Under the pieces are notes generated by a model. That model searched no databases and was not told the origin of the DNA. It saw nothing but the letters and a program-made list of their open reading frames with translations. The position numbers and the translations under genes are program-made. Shown in pieces: positions 45,190 through 55,861 of a DNA stretch of 64,000 nt; the first letter of the stretch is position 1; each line of letters starts with the position of its first letter. The DNA comes from Marinomonas foliarum (GTDB lineage: Bacteria > Pseudomonadota > Gammaproteobacteria > Pseudomonadales > Marinomonadaceae), in the NCBI RefSeq assembly GCF_003337275.1, contig NZ_QPJQ01000004.1:62001-126000 (forward strand), written 5' to 3'.

Positions 45190-46515
45190 TTATGCTTCTT
45201 CCCCAGCCTCTTCGGCTTGGGCATTTGGCTTGATAGCGTCTTCATAACCCAAAGTCACTTCAGTAACTTGAGCAGATTCTAACAGTTTATCAACAACTTG
45301 CTCTTCAAGTACAGCAGATTGGACTTGAGCTAATTGCTCTTTGTTCTTTAAGTAAAAATCGATTACTTGCTGTGGCTCTTGATAAGCTTGCGCCATATCT
45401 TCTAAGAATGAACGAACACGATCATCATCCACTTTCAAGTCATCTTTTTTGATCACTTCAGAAATCAACAAACCAAGTTTAGCGCGTTTTTTCGCTTCTT
45501 CTTGGAACAACTCAGCAGGTAACTGAGAGGCGTCAAATTCTTGGCCACCAAACTGCTGAGCTGCTTGCTTACGAAGTGCATCAACTTCTTGATCAATAAG
45601 CGCAGAAGGTACTTCAACTTCATTAATAGAAGACAAGCCTTCAAACAACGCATTTTTCAATTTAGATTTAACAGCTTGATTAAGCTCACGATCCATATTC
45701 TTACGAACTTCAGCGCGCAAAGCATCAACAGTTGCCGTTTCTAAACCAAATTTCTCAACAAAAGCATCATTCAACTCTGGAACAATTTGCTCTGCAACTT
45801 CAGATACAGTGATCTTAAATGTTGCTTCTTGGCCTTTCAGGTTTTCTGCTTGGTAATCTTCAGGGAAAGTCACAGTAATTGTGCGCTCTTCGCCTGCTTT
45901 AGCACCAAGAATACCAGATTCAAAACCTGGGATCATTGTATTAGAACCCAATACAAGCTTGTGACCTTCTGCAGCACCGCCTTCAAAGGCTTCATCACCA
46001 AGGTAACCGACAAAATCGATTGTCACTTGATCGCCATCAGCAGATTCACGCTCAACAGCAGACCAATCAGCATTTTGTTTACGCAAAGTTTCTAGCATAG
46101 TATCAACGTCCGCATCTGTTACTTCAGATACAACACGTTCAACTTTGATCGCAGAGTTATCTGCCAATGCAACTTCTGGGTAAACTTCAACTTTTACAAC
46201 AAACTCAAGATCTGCACCTTCAGTGAAGTTCTTTGGTTCAATAGAAGGCATGCCTGCAGGCTGAATAGATTCTTTTTGAATAGCTTCAACATAAGCATCA
46301 CGCATAATTTGTTCTACTGCGTCGATACGAATACCTTGACCGTAACGTTTTTTAACAACGCTAACAGGTACTTTACCCTTACGGAATCCATCGATACGAA
46401 TTGTCTTCGCTGTTTTAGCCACTTCAGAATTTACTTTCTCGTCAACACGAGCAGCAGGAATACTAATTGTTAAAACGCGCTCGATTGGAGACGTTGTCTC
46501 TACAGAAACTTGCAT
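45190..46515 (-). CDS. tig: Trigger factor
   Basis: The 441-residue ribosome-bound chaperone has the N-terminal ribosome-binding domain with the loop FRKGKVPVSVVKKRYG, a FKBP-type prolyl isomerase domain (VTIDFVGYLGDEAFEGG to MIPGFESGI, about 155-240) and a helical C-terminal chaperone domain. It begins the tig-clpP-clpX-lon series. Confidence 0.96.
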   Translation of the reverse strand: MQVSVETTSPIERVLTISIPAARVDEKVNSEVAKTAKTIRIDGFRKGKVPVSVVKKRYGQGIRIDAVEQIMRDAYVEAIQKESIQPAGMPSIEPKNFTEGADLEFVVKVEVYPEVALADNSAIKVERVVSEVTDADVDTMLETLRKQNADWSAVERESADGDQVTIDFVGYLGDEAFEGGAAEGHKLVLGSNTMIPGFESGILGAKAGEERTITVTFPEDYQAENLKGQEATFKITVSEVAEQIVPELNDAFVEKFGLETATVDALRAEVRKNMDRELNQAVKSKLKNALFEGLSSINEVEVPSALIDQEVDALRKQAAQQFGGQEFDASQLPAELFQEEAKKRAKLGLLISEVIKKDDLKVDDDRVRSFLEDMAQAYQEPQQVIDFYLKNKEQLAQVQSAVLEEQVVDKLLESAQVTEVTLGYEDAIKPNAQAEEAGEEA

Positions 46516-46635
46516 AAAACTTCCTCTCGGGAACTTGCTTTTAATTTGTTGGCTTCCTTGTTAATAACAAGGCATCTATTCAATTACAGCCAGCAAAACC
46601 TAAATAAAAAATTCAATTAAAGTAATGGACTGAAA

Positions 46636-46712
46636 TGGTGCTCCGTACTGGATTCGAACCAGTGACCTACCGCTTAGAAGGCGGTTGCTCTATCCAACTG
46701 AGCTAACGGAAC
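46636..46712 (-). tRNA. tRNA-Arg (TCT)
   Basis: The 77-base gene with encoded CCA starts GTTCCGTTAGCTCAG. The anticodon stem-loop CCGCC-TTCTAAG-CGG carries TCT. The acceptor stem GTTCCGT/ACGGAGC pairs fully with one G-T pair. It lies upstream of tig on the same strand. Confidence 0.96.
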
Positions 46713-46783
46713 CTAGGTCATTACATTTCATGTGGTGGGCTATTATAGGGATGGAATAGCAATCGTCAACCAATAGACATAAA

Positions 46784-46806
46784 AAAGCCCAGTAAAACTG
46801 GGCTAA
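46784..46806 (-). terminator. Minus-strand terminator without an assigned gene
   Basis: On the minus strand AGCCCAGT pairs with ACTGGGCT around TTT, followed by six T residues. The genes to its right face the other way, so whatever it ends is not annotated; an unknown small RNA from about 46.8-46.95 kb is possible. Confidence 0.75.
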
Positions 46807-46939
46807 AATGATTATTTGCAACCAAGGAACCTAGAATAGCTTAGATCTACTACTCCAAAGTACAAATATCACAAAAGGAACAAAGCAGATAATACAGCGC
46901 CGCCTTTGCAAAAACAAGTTCAATGCGCCAAAACAAAAC

Positions 46940-46964
46940 ACATTGCACTGTATTTGTGCAATGT
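46940..46964. repeat. Perfect 9-base inverted repeat
   Basis: ACATTGCAC and GTGCAATGT flank seven bases, upstream of yihY. It could be a regulator-binding site or a hairpin in a transcript. Confidence 0.5.
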
Positions 46965-47046
46965 GCACAAACAAGAAATTTTATAATTTTTTTTGACCTG
47001 TGATATCGTTAATACATTAACTAATCCAAATCGAGTCACGCCAAAG

Positions 47047-47907
47047 ATGCCACAGCTATTTAATCAAATATACCTTCTTATAAAACGTTATGGGCACCTT
47101 ACAAAAAGCCGCTTTCAAAACAGCAACCTTTCTCAAAAAGCAGCCCAACTAACACTCTCCAGCTTGTTAGCTGCCGTCCCGATCATCACTATCATTGTCG
47201 GGATACTAAGCTTCACGCCTACACTAAAAGATATGCAATCTCAGCTATTTGGCCTTATTGAACAACATATGGCGCCAGGCACAAGCGATATCATGCTCCC
47301 CTACTTAATAGAATTTTCAGCTCAAACTAAAAATCTCCCCATTGCAGGTCTTATCGCCCTCGTTTTAACCGCACTATTATTACTCAATAGCTTTGAAAAC
47401 AGCGTGCAATCTATATGGAGAATAGAGAAACCCCGTAAAATAAGAGAACGCCTTTTGACGTATTGGGCCATCCTTACATTAGGACCTATATTGTTTGCTG
47501 CCTCACTAAGCCTTTACGGAACGCTCATCTCAATGGAAATACAGGATAACCAGACAAGCTCCTGGGTAAATAATTTGCTCGAACTAGCCACTATTGTACT
47601 TTACTTTTTAATGCTTCTGACTCTTAACTTTTTAACACCTAACGCTGACGTTTCAGTAAAATGGGCATCTATTTCAGCATTATTAGGTAGTATTGGACTT
47701 TATACCCTCAATACAATCTTTAGCTCGTTCGCACATTTCTTCACCAGCTATCAGGTTGTTTATGGTGCATTTGCCGCAATTCCGATTTTTCTGATATGGC
47801 TACAAACCTCATGGCTTATTGTTTTAGCATCCATTTGCCTATGCGCTACCCTGCACAGCATAAAAAACACTAGCCAAGATAAAAACTTATCATCTGGTCA
47901 GGATTAA
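47047..47907 (+). CDS. yihY: YihY/UPF0761 family inner-membrane protein
   Basis: The 286-residue protein has six hydrophobic helices with family marks AAQLTLSSLLAAVPI, NSFENSVQSIWRI and ASISALLGSIGLYTLNTIFSSFAHFFTSYQVVYGAFAAIPIFLIWLQ split over the middle and end. The family was once called ribonuclease BN in error; its role is unknown. ATG 47047 matches the usual start; a TTG at 46993 would add 18 residues without support. Confidence 0.85.
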   Translation: MPQLFNQIYLLIKRYGHLTKSRFQNSNLSQKAAQLTLSSLLAAVPIITIIVGILSFTPTLKDMQSQLFGLIEQHMAPGTSDIMLPYLIEFSAQTKNLPIAGLIALVLTALLLLNSFENSVQSIWRIEKPRKIRERLLTYWAILTLGPILFAASLSLYGTLISMEIQDNQTSSWVNNLLELATIVLYFLMLLTLNFLTPNADVSVKWASISALLGSIGLYTLNTIFSSFAHFFTSYQVVYGAFAAIPIFLIWLQTSWLIVLASICLCATLHSIKNTSQDKNLSSGQD

Positions 47908-47944
47908 TGTAAAATCCCGCCAATTTTTCACAATAGGGCTCACC

Positions 47945-48496
47945 ATGACGAACACAATCAACGAACTAAACAAAATTTTAGAAGAAGCAGATTGCTTAGT
48001 CGACGAAGCTACGCTCAACAAAGCTCTAGATAAAATGGCCACCCAGATAACAACAGATCTATCAGATAAGCTCCCTCTTGTGCTGTGTGTTATGAATGGG
48101 GGATTAATTCCGACTGCAGCACTAATCGAACGTCTTAATTTCCCTCTTGAAGTTGATTACATCCACGCAACTCGCTACGGAATGGAAACTGAAGGCACTT
48201 CACTCAATTGGTTGAGCTATCCACAGACAAAACTAAAAGACAGACATGTTCTTGTTGTTGATGATATTTTTGACCAAGGACACACACTACAAGCTATCGC
48301 TAAGTGGCTAGAAACCCAAGAGACTCATAGCGTTTATACAGCAACAGTAATCAACAAACTGCACGATAGAAAAACAGACATGACTCCAGATTATATTGGA
48401 GAAGATGTTGTTGACCGCTTTTTATTCGGCTATGGCATGGACTACAAAGGCTTTTTCAGAAATCTAAAAGGCATTTACGCCGTTAAAGACAGCTAA
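47945..48496 (+). CDS. hpt: Hypoxanthine-guanine phosphoribosyltransferase
   Basis: The 183-residue purine salvage enzyme has the PRPP-binding motif VLVVDDIFDQGHTL (about 100-113), an upstream substrate loop with CVMNGGLIPTAALIERL, and the C-terminal DRFLFGYGMDYKGFFRNLKGIYAV typical of HPRT. It converts hypoxanthine or guanine and PRPP into IMP or GMP. It starts 37 bases after yihY. Confidence 0.9.
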   Translation: MTNTINELNKILEEADCLVDEATLNKALDKMATQITTDLSDKLPLVLCVMNGGLIPTAALIERLNFPLEVDYIHATRYGMETEGTSLNWLSYPQTKLKDRHVLVVDDIFDQGHTLQAIAKWLETQETHSVYTATVINKLHDRKTDMTPDYIGEDVVDRFLFGYGMDYKGFFRNLKGIYAVKDS

Positions 48497-48529
48497 GCCC
48501 CTTACACAAAATACCAAAAGACTGACAAA

Positions 48530-48558
48530 AAAATACCCACTTTAAAGTGGGTATTTTT
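48530..48558. terminator. Bidirectional terminator between hpt and sthA
   Basis: AATACCCACTTT pairs with AAAGTGGGTATT, flanked by A and T runs, between converging genes. Confidence 0.9.
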
Positions 48559-48575
48559 TATTAAACTCACAACAC

Positions 48576-49970
48576 TTAGAACACTCGGTTAAAGCCGTTA
48601 AGTGCCGCCACTCGATAGGCTTCTGCCATAGTCGGGTAGTTAAACGTCGTATTCAAAAAATACTTAAGCGTATTTTGCTCGCCCGGTTGCTTCATAATAG
48701 CCTGACCGATATGCACGATCTCTGAAGCTTGGTCACCAAAACAGTGTATTCCTAACAACTCCAGAGACTCACGATGGAAAAGGATTTTTAGCATACCTAC
48801 CGCTTCACCTGTTATTTGTGCACGAGCAGTATTCTTAAAGAAAGCACGGCCAACCTCATAAGGCACTTTTTCAGCAGTCAGCTCCGCTTCGGTTTTACCA
48901 ACAGAGCTAATTTCAGGAATGGTATAAATCCCTGTTGGCACTTCACTGATAAATTCCCCGCCAGCAGCGCCAAACATGTTTGCAGCAGCAGCACGACCTT
49001 GATCGTAAGCCGCACTCGCCAAACTTGGCCAACCAATTACGTCACCAGCCGCATAAACGTTTTCAACTTGAGTCTGGTAAGTATCATTAACGGCAAGTTG
49101 GCCACGAGTATTAACATCTAAGTTAATGGACTCTAGACCCAAATTATCAGTATTACCAGAACGCCCGTTACAGAACAACAAAGCATCTGCACGTAATTTT
49201 TTGCCAGATGCCATATGCATGACAACGCCACGCTCCGTGGTTTCAACAGAATCATACGTTTCGTTGTGACGAATTAGAACACCACCATCGCGCAAGTGAT
49301 AACTCAACGCATCGGTAATTTCATCATCAAGAAAGCTCAATAGTTTTTTGGCTGGATTGATTAGCTCAACGCGCACACCCAGACCACAAAAAATTGATGC
49401 ATACTCACAACCAATGACACCCGCACCATAAATAATTAATGAACGCGGAGTATGACTCAAGCTTAGAATGGTATCAGAGCAATAAATACGAGGATGTGAA
49501 AAATCGATATTAGCTGGACGATACGGACGCGAACCTGTTGCAATAACAACTTTCTTCGCGACTAGCAGCTCCGGTCCCTTTTCATAAGTATTTACTTCTA
49601 TTGTATTGGCATCCTTGAATTTACCTTTACCAAAGTAAATATCAATTCGGTTACGCGCATAATACTCTGTACGACCCATAACCTGCTGATCAATAACTCT
49701 ATTTGCGCGATCCAACACTTTTGGAAACGAAAACCAACGAGGCTCACCAATATCACGAAACATTGGATTAGTATTGAATGCAATAATTTCCTTAACAGCG
49801 TGACGCAACGCTTTTGATGGAATAGTTCCTAAATGCGTACAGCTTCCGCCAACTTGCGAACTCGCTTCAATCACAGCCACTCTTTTGCCAGCCTTCGCCG
49901 CACTCATCGCGGCACCTTCTCCGGCAGGACCTGTGCCTAAAACCACCACATCATAATGTCTCGTCGTCAT
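48576..49970 (-). CDS. sthA: Soluble pyridine nucleotide transhydrogenase
   Basis: The 464-residue flavoprotein moves reducing equivalents between NADPH and NAD+. It has the FAD motif [21 protein letters not shown], the NAD motif [21 protein letters not shown] and the redox-related [17 protein letters not shown], where the first cysteine of the disulfide reductases is replaced by threonine or serine neighbours, as expected for SthA. ATG 49970 with an AGAGGG ribosome site gives the standard length. The upstream neighbour is nqrM. Confidence 0.94.
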   Translation of the reverse strand: MTTRHYDVVVLGTGPAGEGAAMSAAKAGKRVAVIEASSQVGGSCTHLGTIPSKALRHAVKEIIAFNTNPMFRDIGEPRWFSFPKVLDRANRVIDQQVMGRTEYYARNRIDIYFGKGKFKDANTIEVNTYEKGPELLVAKKVVIATGSRPYRPANIDFSHPRIYCSDTILSLSHTPRSLIIYGAGVIGCEYASIFCGLGVRVELINPAKKLLSFLDDEITDALSYHLRDGGVLIRHNETYDSVETTERGVVMHMASGKKLRADALLFCNGRSGNTDNLGLESINLDVNTRGQLAVNDTYQTQVENVYAAGDVIGWPSLASAAYDQGRAAAANMFGAAGGEFISEVPTGIYTIPEISSVGKTEAELTAEKVPYEVGRAFFKNTARAQITGEAVGMLKILFHRESLELLGIHCFGDQASEIVHIGQAIMKQPGEQNTLKYFLNTTFNYPTMAEAYRVAALNGFNRVF

Positions 49971-49991
49971 AATACCCTCTTCACTGTTCAA

Positions 49992-50225
49992 TTATTTAGA
50001 TGCGTCATAAAACGTGTCATCAGAAACCGTTGCCGCCATACCTTTTTTCGTTTCTTTTTCACATTTACCTTTATCGCCACCACAAATATCGCAGGCAACT
50101 TCCATCCCCAACGCACTCATACCACCACAAGAGCCAGAAATAGGCTTTCTACCCATCAATACACCGACAGACATGGCTGTTACCAACAAAAGCATCAGAA
50201 CAAATGCAAGAACAATAGTTAACAT
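49992..50225 (-). CDS. nqrM: NqrM, Na+-NQR maturation factor
   Basis: The 77-residue membrane protein has one N-terminal helix and four conserved cysteines (GSCGG, ACDICGG, KCEK), the hallmark of NqrM (DUF539). It delivers iron for the NqrD/NqrE metal centre. It follows apbE, the normal end of nqr operons. Confidence 0.93.
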   Translation of the reverse strand: MLTIVLAFVLMLLLVTAMSVGVLMGRKPISGSCGGMSALGMEVACDICGGDKGKCEKETKKGMAATVSDDTFYDASK

Positions 50226-50253
50226 ATGATCTCTCCAGAAAAATTAATTGCTT

Positions 50254-51267
50254 TTAATTCAAATAAGGCTCAAAGGCTTTAGAAGAATACTCTTCAAAAC
50301 CGAAATCAGTCTTCACCAACAAGTACGCCGCAATTCCATTCTGCTGTGCGAAATCAAGACCCTTGTCAGGACCAAGCGCCGTAATGGCCGTTGCGAGACC
50401 ATCCGCCATTGTGGCCGTCTTATCAATTACTGTCACAGAAACCAGCTTATGAGTTATCGGTCTTCCCGTAACAGGGTTAATAGTATGAGAATACCTCACA
50501 CCATTTTTCTCAAAATAATTTCTATAATCACCTGAGGTTGCAACTGCAATATCCGTCACTGCAATAATTCTTTCGGCAATGTCATGACCACCAGAAGGGC
50601 TTTCAATTGCAATGCGCCAAGGAGAGCCGTCAGATTTCATCCCTTTCGATAAAATTTCACCACCTACCTCAACCAAATAACTTTCAACACCATAATCTCG
50701 TAACACCATAGCAACAGCGTCAACGCCGTAACCTTTTGCGATGGAAGACAGATCAACGTAAATGTCTTTTTGTTTAGTTAATCTAAGACCATCCAACGTT
50801 AGAAATTGATATCCTACTCGAGACTTCGCCTCGTCAATTGCAGCTTGACTTGGAACCACATCTTCTCGCTTACCAGGTCCAAACCCCCATAAATTTACTA
50901 GTGGACCTATTGTAACATCATACTCACCACTACTCATTTCACTAATCAATAAAGCCTTATCAATTACGTAAGCCATCTCTTCACTAATAATAGTAGATTG
51001 GCCTGCTGGCGACCCATTAAAAAGCGAAAGTTCTGAGTTAGAGTCATAGGTGGACATCAACTTATTGACTTTTACTAAAGCAGAATCAACATCCTGTTTT
51101 AAGTCAGTGGCATTTGACACATCTTTAGTTGTAAAAAACTTAACTGTATAAGTTGTCCCCATGGTGGGACCAGAAAAACTCACTAACTCAGGACTGAATA
51201 CAGAGAAGCGGTACACAGCCGTAGCGGCAACAAGTAGAAGAGCAAAAAATACTATTTTTTTACGCAT
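50254..51267 (-). CDS. apbE: FAD:protein FMN transferase ApbE
   Basis: The 337-residue lipoprotein-like enzyme attaches FMN covalently to threonines of NqrB and NqrC on the periplasmic side. It has a N-terminal signal/anchor (IVFFALLLVAATAVYRF), SGPTMGTTYTVKF near 35-47, SSIAKGYGVDAVAMVL and the metal site ATSGDYRNYFEKNG. It is separated from nqrF by a hairpin terminator. Confidence 0.94.
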   Translation of the reverse strand: MRKKIVFFALLLVAATAVYRFSVFSPELVSFSGPTMGTTYTVKFFTTKDVSNATDLKQDVDSALVKVNKLMSTYDSNSELSLFNGSPAGQSTIISEEMAYVIDKALLISEMSSGEYDVTIGPLVNLWGFGPGKREDVVPSQAAIDEAKSRVGYQFLTLDGLRLTKQKDIYVDLSSIAKGYGVDAVAMVLRDYGVESYLVEVGGEILSKGMKSDGSPWRIAIESPSGGHDIAERIIAVTDIAVATSGDYRNYFEKNGVRYSHTINPVTGRPITHKLVSVTVIDKTATMADGLATAITALGPDKGLDFAQQNGIAAYLLVKTDFGFEEYSSKAFEPYLN

Positions 51268-51296
51268 ATAAATCTTTTTTTAGTTACTTATAAAAT

Positions 51297-51322
51297 AAAG
51301 ACCCACCAATTGGTGGGTCTTT
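51297..51322 (-). terminator. Hairpin between nqrF and apbE
   Basis: AAAGACCCACC and GGTGGGTCTTT are perfectly paired around AATT, followed on the minus strand by TATTTTA. It may reduce rather than block transcription into apbE and nqrM. Confidence 0.8.
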
Positions 51323-51331
51323 ATTCAAGTG

Positions 51332-52558
51332 TTAGCCACCGAAATCATCAAGCAAGATGTTTTCTTTTTCTACACCTAGATCTTCTAGCATCTTGATAAC
51401 AGATGCGTTCATCATTGGAGGCCCACACATGTAGTACTCACAATCTTCTGGAGCAGGGTGATCTTTCAAGTAACTATCATAAAGAACGTTATGAATGAAA
51501 CCTGTTTTACCTTCCCAATTATCCTCTGGCTGAGGATCAGAAAGCGCCAAATGCCATTCGAAGTTATCGTTTTCTTCTTGAAGCTTATCATACTCCTCAG
51601 AGTAGAAAGCCTCACGTACACTACGAGCACCGTACCAGAAAGAAATCTTACGCTTAGAGTTCAGACGTTTAAGCTGATCGAAGATATGAGAACGCATTGG
51701 CGCCATACCTGCACCACCACCAACAAACACCATTTCAGCTTCCGTATCTTTCGCGAAGAACTCACCGAATGGGCCGTATACCTTAATCTTATCGCCAGGC
51801 TTAAGACTGAACACATAAGAAGACATTTGCCCCGGTGGTAAGTCATCCTTACCTGGAGGTGGAGAAGCAATACGAATATTAAACTTCACAATGCCCTTTT
51901 CTTCAGGGTAGTTCGCCATTGAATAAGCACGAATAACGGTTTCATCAACCTTAGAAACAAATTTCCAAAGATTAAATTTATCCCAGTCACCACGATACTC
52001 TTCTTCGATATCAAAATCTTTGTATTCGACTGTATGAGCAGGCGCTTCAAGCTGAACATAACCACCAGCACGGAAATCAACGTTCTCACCTTCAGGCAAT
52101 TTCAACGTCAATTCTTTGATAAAGGTTGCTAAGTTAGGATTTGACTCAACGGTACATTCCCAAGCTTTAACACCAAACACCTCTTCAGGTACCTCTACGT
52201 CCATATCCTGTTTCACAGAAACCTGACAAGACAAGCGGTAACCTTCTTTTTCATCGCGACGGGTAAAATGAGACTGCTCAGTAGACAGCATAGAGCCACC
52301 ACCAGTAGTCACCTTACACTTACATTGAGCACAAGTACCACCACCGCCACACGCTGATGATAGAAAAATACCACTGTTCGCTAAAGTCTGAAGCAACTTA
52401 CCACCAGCAGGTGCTGTCACTTCCTTTTCGCCATTGATGCGGATTGTTACGTCCCCAGAACTTACCAAGCGCGCACGAGCAGCAAGGATAATTGCCACTA
52501 ACGCAAGCACGATAGCTGTGAACATCACCACACCTAGAATAATTTCTAAGTTGACCAT
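51332..52558 (-). CDS. nqrF: Na+-NQR subunit F
   Basis: The 408-residue subunit takes electrons from NADH. It has one N-terminal helix, a 2Fe-2S domain with cysteines C70, C76 and C79 ([13 protein letters not shown]) and a fourth in YRLSCQVS, then a FAD/NADH ferredoxin-reductase domain with [11 protein letters not shown] and [15 protein letters not shown]. Length is normal. It is the last structural gene of the nqrA-F operon. Confidence 0.96.
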   Translation of the reverse strand: MVNLEIILGVVMFTAIVLALVAIILAARARLVSSGDVTIRINGEKEVTAPAGGKLLQTLANSGIFLSSACGGGGTCAQCKCKVTTGGGSMLSTEQSHFTRRDEKEGYRLSCQVSVKQDMDVEVPEEVFGVKAWECTVESNPNLATFIKELTLKLPEGENVDFRAGGYVQLEAPAHTVEYKDFDIEEEYRGDWDKFNLWKFVSKVDETVIRAYSMANYPEEKGIVKFNIRIASPPPGKDDLPPGQMSSYVFSLKPGDKIKVYGPFGEFFAKDTEAEMVFVGGGAGMAPMRSHIFDQLKRLNSKRKISFWYGARSVREAFYSEEYDKLQEENDNFEWHLALSDPQPEDNWEGKTGFIHNVLYDSYLKDHPAPEDCEYYMCGPPMMNASVIKMLEDLGVEKENILLDDFGG

Positions 52559-52600
52559 GTTAGTTAAACCTTATTCTTGGTTGTCTAAATGTGCAGCCAA

Positions 52601-53209
52601 TTAAAGCTGAACACCAGAAAATGACATAAAACCTAAACTCATCAAACCGACAGTAATAAACGTGATACCAAGACCACGAAGACCTGCAGGAACATCTGAA
52701 TATTTAAGTTTCTCCCGAATACCAGCTAGCGCAGCAATCGCCAACGCCCAACCAACACCAGCACCTACACCGTAAACAAGACTTTCACTAAAGTTATAGT
52801 CACGTTCAACCATAAACAAAGAGGCACCCATGATGGCACAGTTCACAGTAATAAGAGGCAAGAATACACCCAGCGCGTTATATAACGCAGGCATGTATTT
52901 ATCCAATGTCATTTCCAAGATCTGAACGACAGCGGCGATAACACCAATATAGCTCAACAAACCTAGGAAACTAAGATCGACACCTGGTAAGCCAGCCCAA
53001 TCCAATGCACCATCAGCTAATAGATTTTGGTACAGCAAATTGTTTAGCGGAACCGTAATTGCCAATACAACTACAACCGCAATACCTAGACCTATCGCTG
53101 TTTCTACTTTCTTCGACAATGCCAAGAAAGTACACATACCAAGGAAGAAGGCCAAAGCCATGTTTTCAACAAAAACAGCCTTAACAAACAGACTAATTAA
53201 ATGTTCCAT
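52601..53209 (-). CDS. nqrE: Na+-NQR subunit E
   Basis: The 202-residue integral membrane subunit has six hydrophobic helices, opening [34 protein letters not shown] in two adjacent segments. The FLGMC cysteine and the later ITVNCAIMG are conserved positions that bind the shared NqrD/E iron centre. It abuts nqrD with no gap. Confidence 0.96.
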   Translation of the reverse strand: MEHLISLFVKAVFVENMALAFFLGMCTFLALSKKVETAIGLGIAVVVVLAITVPLNNLLYQNLLADGALDWAGLPGVDLSFLGLLSYIGVIAAVVQILEMTLDKYMPALYNALGVFLPLITVNCAIMGASLFMVERDYNFSESLVYGVGAGVGWALAIAALAGIREKLKYSDVPAGLRGLGITFITVGLMSLGFMSFSGVQL

Positions 53210-53872
53210 TTATAGCGCCTCCTGAGAACGAGAATTCGCTGCAATTTTAAATTCAGGCTCTTCCACTTGTTCTTTTTTGTAAGAACGTAAAGCCCAAATA
53301 ACCAAGCCGATTACAAAGAATGCACTTGGAGGTAGCAACATCAAACCATTAGGCTGGTACCAGCCACCGTTCTGTACAGTAGCGAGAATTTCGACACCAA
53401 AAAGCTTGCCAGCACCTAACAACTCACGGAAGAAAGCAACTATGATCAACATAGCGCTATAACCTAAACCATTACCAATACCGTCAACAAAGCTCATTAC
53501 AGGACCATTCTTCATCGCAAACGCTTCTGCGCGTCCCATAACGATACAGTTTGTAATAATCAAGCCAACAAAAACAGAAAGCTGCTTACTAATCTCATAA
53601 GCAAATGCTTTTAGCACCTGATCAACCACAATAACCAAAGAGGCAATAATGATCATCTGTACAATGATACGAATACTGTTAGGTATGTGATTACGAATAA
53701 TCGCGATAAAGAAGCCAGAAAATGCCGTTACCAAGGTCAAAGCAATCGCCATAACCAAACTAACACTCAAGCTACTTGTCACCGCCAATGCGGAACAAAT
53801 ACCTAATATTTGCAACGCAATCGGGTTATTGGCAAGAATCGGCCCAAAGAGGACTTTTTTCACATCAGACAT
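53210..53872 (-). CDS. nqrD: Na+-NQR subunit D
   Basis: The 220-residue membrane subunit has six hydrophobic helices and the conserved [13 protein letters not shown] and [17 protein letters not shown] segments with the paired cysteines. It shares an iron centre with NqrE. The first base of its ATG is the last base of the nqrC stop region (1-base overlap). Confidence 0.96.
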   Translation of the reverse strand: MSDVKKVLFGPILANNPIALQILGICSALAVTSSLSVSLVMAIALTLVTAFSGFFIAIIRNHIPNSIRIIVQMIIIASLVIVVDQVLKAFAYEISKQLSVFVGLIITNCIVMGRAEAFAMKNGPVMSFVDGIGNGLGYSAMLIIVAFFRELLGAGKLFGVEILATVQNGGWYQPNGLMLLPPSAFFVIGLVIWALRSYKKEQVEEPEFKIAANSRSQEAL

Positions 53873-54669
53873 TATTGAACTCCTTCGCTACGCAGCTGAG
53901 ACAAGAAAGGTCCAAAACCTTCATCACCCAACCAGTACTGAACAAGATGAGTAACCCCACGACTTGTCAATGTCGCACCAGATAGACCATCTACTTTGTA
54001 CATGGCTTTAGGATCAGAGCTATCTACGCCACCTTTGGCAAGCTGAATAACCGCTTCACCTTGGTCATCATAGACTTTCTTGCCTTTCCACAAGGCTTTC
54101 CAGTTAGGATTATCAACCTCACCACCCAATCCAGGTGTTTCAGCTTGGTCATAAAAACCAAAACCTATCACTGTATTGAAGTCATTCTTTAAAGCCATAA
54201 AGCCATACATAGTTGACCATAAGCCATAACCATGTACCGGAAGAATGATTCGATCAATCTTATCGCCAGTTTTCACAAGATACACTGCAGAAAAGTTTGA
54301 ACGGCGCTTAATACCTGCCGGATCATTACCTTTCAGTGAAACCGATAAACTAGGATCTTTAGCGGCAGCTTGCTGATCAAATGTTGCCACATTGATCCCT
54401 GCAGACTGAAGCTCTTCCTGTGTTGCAAATTTATTCGTTTGCAAATTAACGATGCGAGTCTCAACCGATTCGAAAATTTCATCTACAGACTTGCCAGCTT
54501 CTAACATGCTAGCAGCAGACAAGATATTACGTTTTCGGTCTAAATCTTTGTTGGTGTTCTGGATAGGTTTAAGACCTACCGCTGCAGCTGCAACAAAAAT
54601 AGAACAAACCAAACACAAAGATAAAGCAACTATAATGGTCTTTTTAATACTATCGTTACTGCTAGCCAT
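53872..54669 (-). CDS. nqrC: Na+-NQR subunit C
   Basis: The 265-residue subunit has one N-terminal helix and a periplasmic FMN domain with the attachment motif SGAT ([13 protein letters not shown]) near the C-terminus, the ApbE target. ATG 54669 follows a GGAGG and overlaps the nqrB end by 8 bases; a longer frame to 54741 is not needed. Confidence 0.95.
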   Translation of the reverse strand: MASSNDSIKKTIIVALSLCLVCSIFVAAAAVGLKPIQNTNKDLDRKRNILSAASMLEAGKSVDEIFESVETRIVNLQTNKFATQEELQSAGINVATFDQQAAAKDPSLSVSLKGNDPAGIKRRSNFSAVYLVKTGDKIDRIILPVHGYGLWSTMYGFMALKNDFNTVIGFGFYDQAETPGLGGEVDNPNWKALWKGKKVYDDQGEAVIQLAKGGVDSSDPKAMYKVDGLSGATLTSRGVTHLVQYWLGDEGFGPFLSQLRSEGVQ

Positions 54670-55858
54670 TGCGTGCAATCCTCCGTTTAATGTTTGCCTG
54701 AACAACAAAGTGATCAATAAATGGTGCAAACAAATTCGCAAAAAGAATCGCCAACATCATACCTTCTGGGTATGCAGGGTTCACAACACGAATAAGAACA
54801 ACCATTAGACCAATCAAGGCACCATAGAACCACTTACCACGATTCGTCATAGATGCTGACACTGGGTCTGTCGCCATGTACATCATACCGAAAGCAAAAC
54901 CACCCAAAACTAGATGCCAGTACCATGGAGTTGAGAACATAGGGTTAGTGTCAGAACCAATAACATTAAACAAAGCAGAGGTTAAAATCATACCCAGCAT
55001 AACACCAGCAACAATACGCCACGCAGCAATTCTCATCACTAACAACGCACCACCACCAATTAAGATAGCAAGAGTAGAAGTTTCGCCCATTGAACCTTGA
55101 ATAAAGCCAAAGAAAGCATCAGACCAAGCAACCGTCAAACCAGATACGCCACCAGCAGCAAGCTGACTAAGTGCCGTTGCACCAGAGAAGCCATCAATTG
55201 CAGTCCAAACCGCATCACCAGACATAGATGCTGGGTAAGCAAAGAATAAGAAAGCACGACCAGCTAATGCCGGGTTAAGGAAGTTTTTACCTGTACCACC
55301 AAACACTTCTTTCGCAAGCACAACACCAAAACTGATACCCAAGGCTACTTGCCATAAAGGCACAGTCGCTGGCAAAGAAAGTGCAAACAGGATAGAGGTA
55401 ACAAAGAAACCCTCATTCACTTCATGCTTACGCACGGAAGCAAACAAAACCTCCCAAAAACCACCAACAACAAATGTGACAAGATAAACAGGCAAAAAGT
55501 ACATTGCGCCATAGATCATATTGTCCCAAATACTTGAAGCATCGTAACTAGTAAGGCTACCAATAATGGAATGGCGCCAAGAATCGGCTGCTGTAACGCC
55601 CATTGCGTCCATCGCCGTATTTGCTTGCCAACCAATATTGTACATGCCAAAAAACATAGCAGGGAATGTACACATCCACACCAAGATCATAATACGCTTC
55701 ATATCAACCGCATCACGAACATGGGAGCCATTTTTAGTAACAGAACTTGGACGATAAAAAATTGTATCTACTGCTTCAAACAGTGCATACCATTTTTCAT
55801 ATTTACCACCTGAATGAAACTCAGGCTCTATTTTATCGAGTACTTTTCTAAGCCCCAT
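54662..55858 (-). CDS. nqrB: Na+-NQR subunit B
   Basis: The 398-residue membrane subunit has about ten helices and the FMN attachment motif SGAT ([12 protein letters not shown], about 235). It carries riboflavin and covalent FMN and forms the sodium channel part of the pump. Start is directly after nqrA (3-base gap). Confidence 0.96.
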   Translation of the reverse strand: MGLRKVLDKIEPEFHSGGKYEKWYALFEAVDTIFYRPSSVTKNGSHVRDAVDMKRIMILVWMCTFPAMFFGMYNIGWQANTAMDAMGVTAADSWRHSIIGSLTSYDASSIWDNMIYGAMYFLPVYLVTFVVGGFWEVLFASVRKHEVNEGFFVTSILFALSLPATVPLWQVALGISFGVVLAKEVFGGTGKNFLNPALAGRAFLFFAYPASMSGDAVWTAIDGFSGATALSQLAAGGVSGLTVAWSDAFFGFIQGSMGETSTLAILIGGGALLVMRIAAWRIVAGVMLGMILTSALFNVIGSDTNPMFSTPWYWHLVLGGFAFGMMYMATDPVSASMTNRGKWFYGALIGLMVVLIRVVNPAYPEGMMLAILFANLFAPFIDHFVVQANIKRRIARNG

Positions 55859-55861
55859 GAA

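Noticed and set aside
40096..46712. tRNA-Asp or tRNA-Arg as phage or island attachment sites
   Set aside because: No integrase or duplicated tRNA end lies next to either; the surrounding gene order is the conserved core one.
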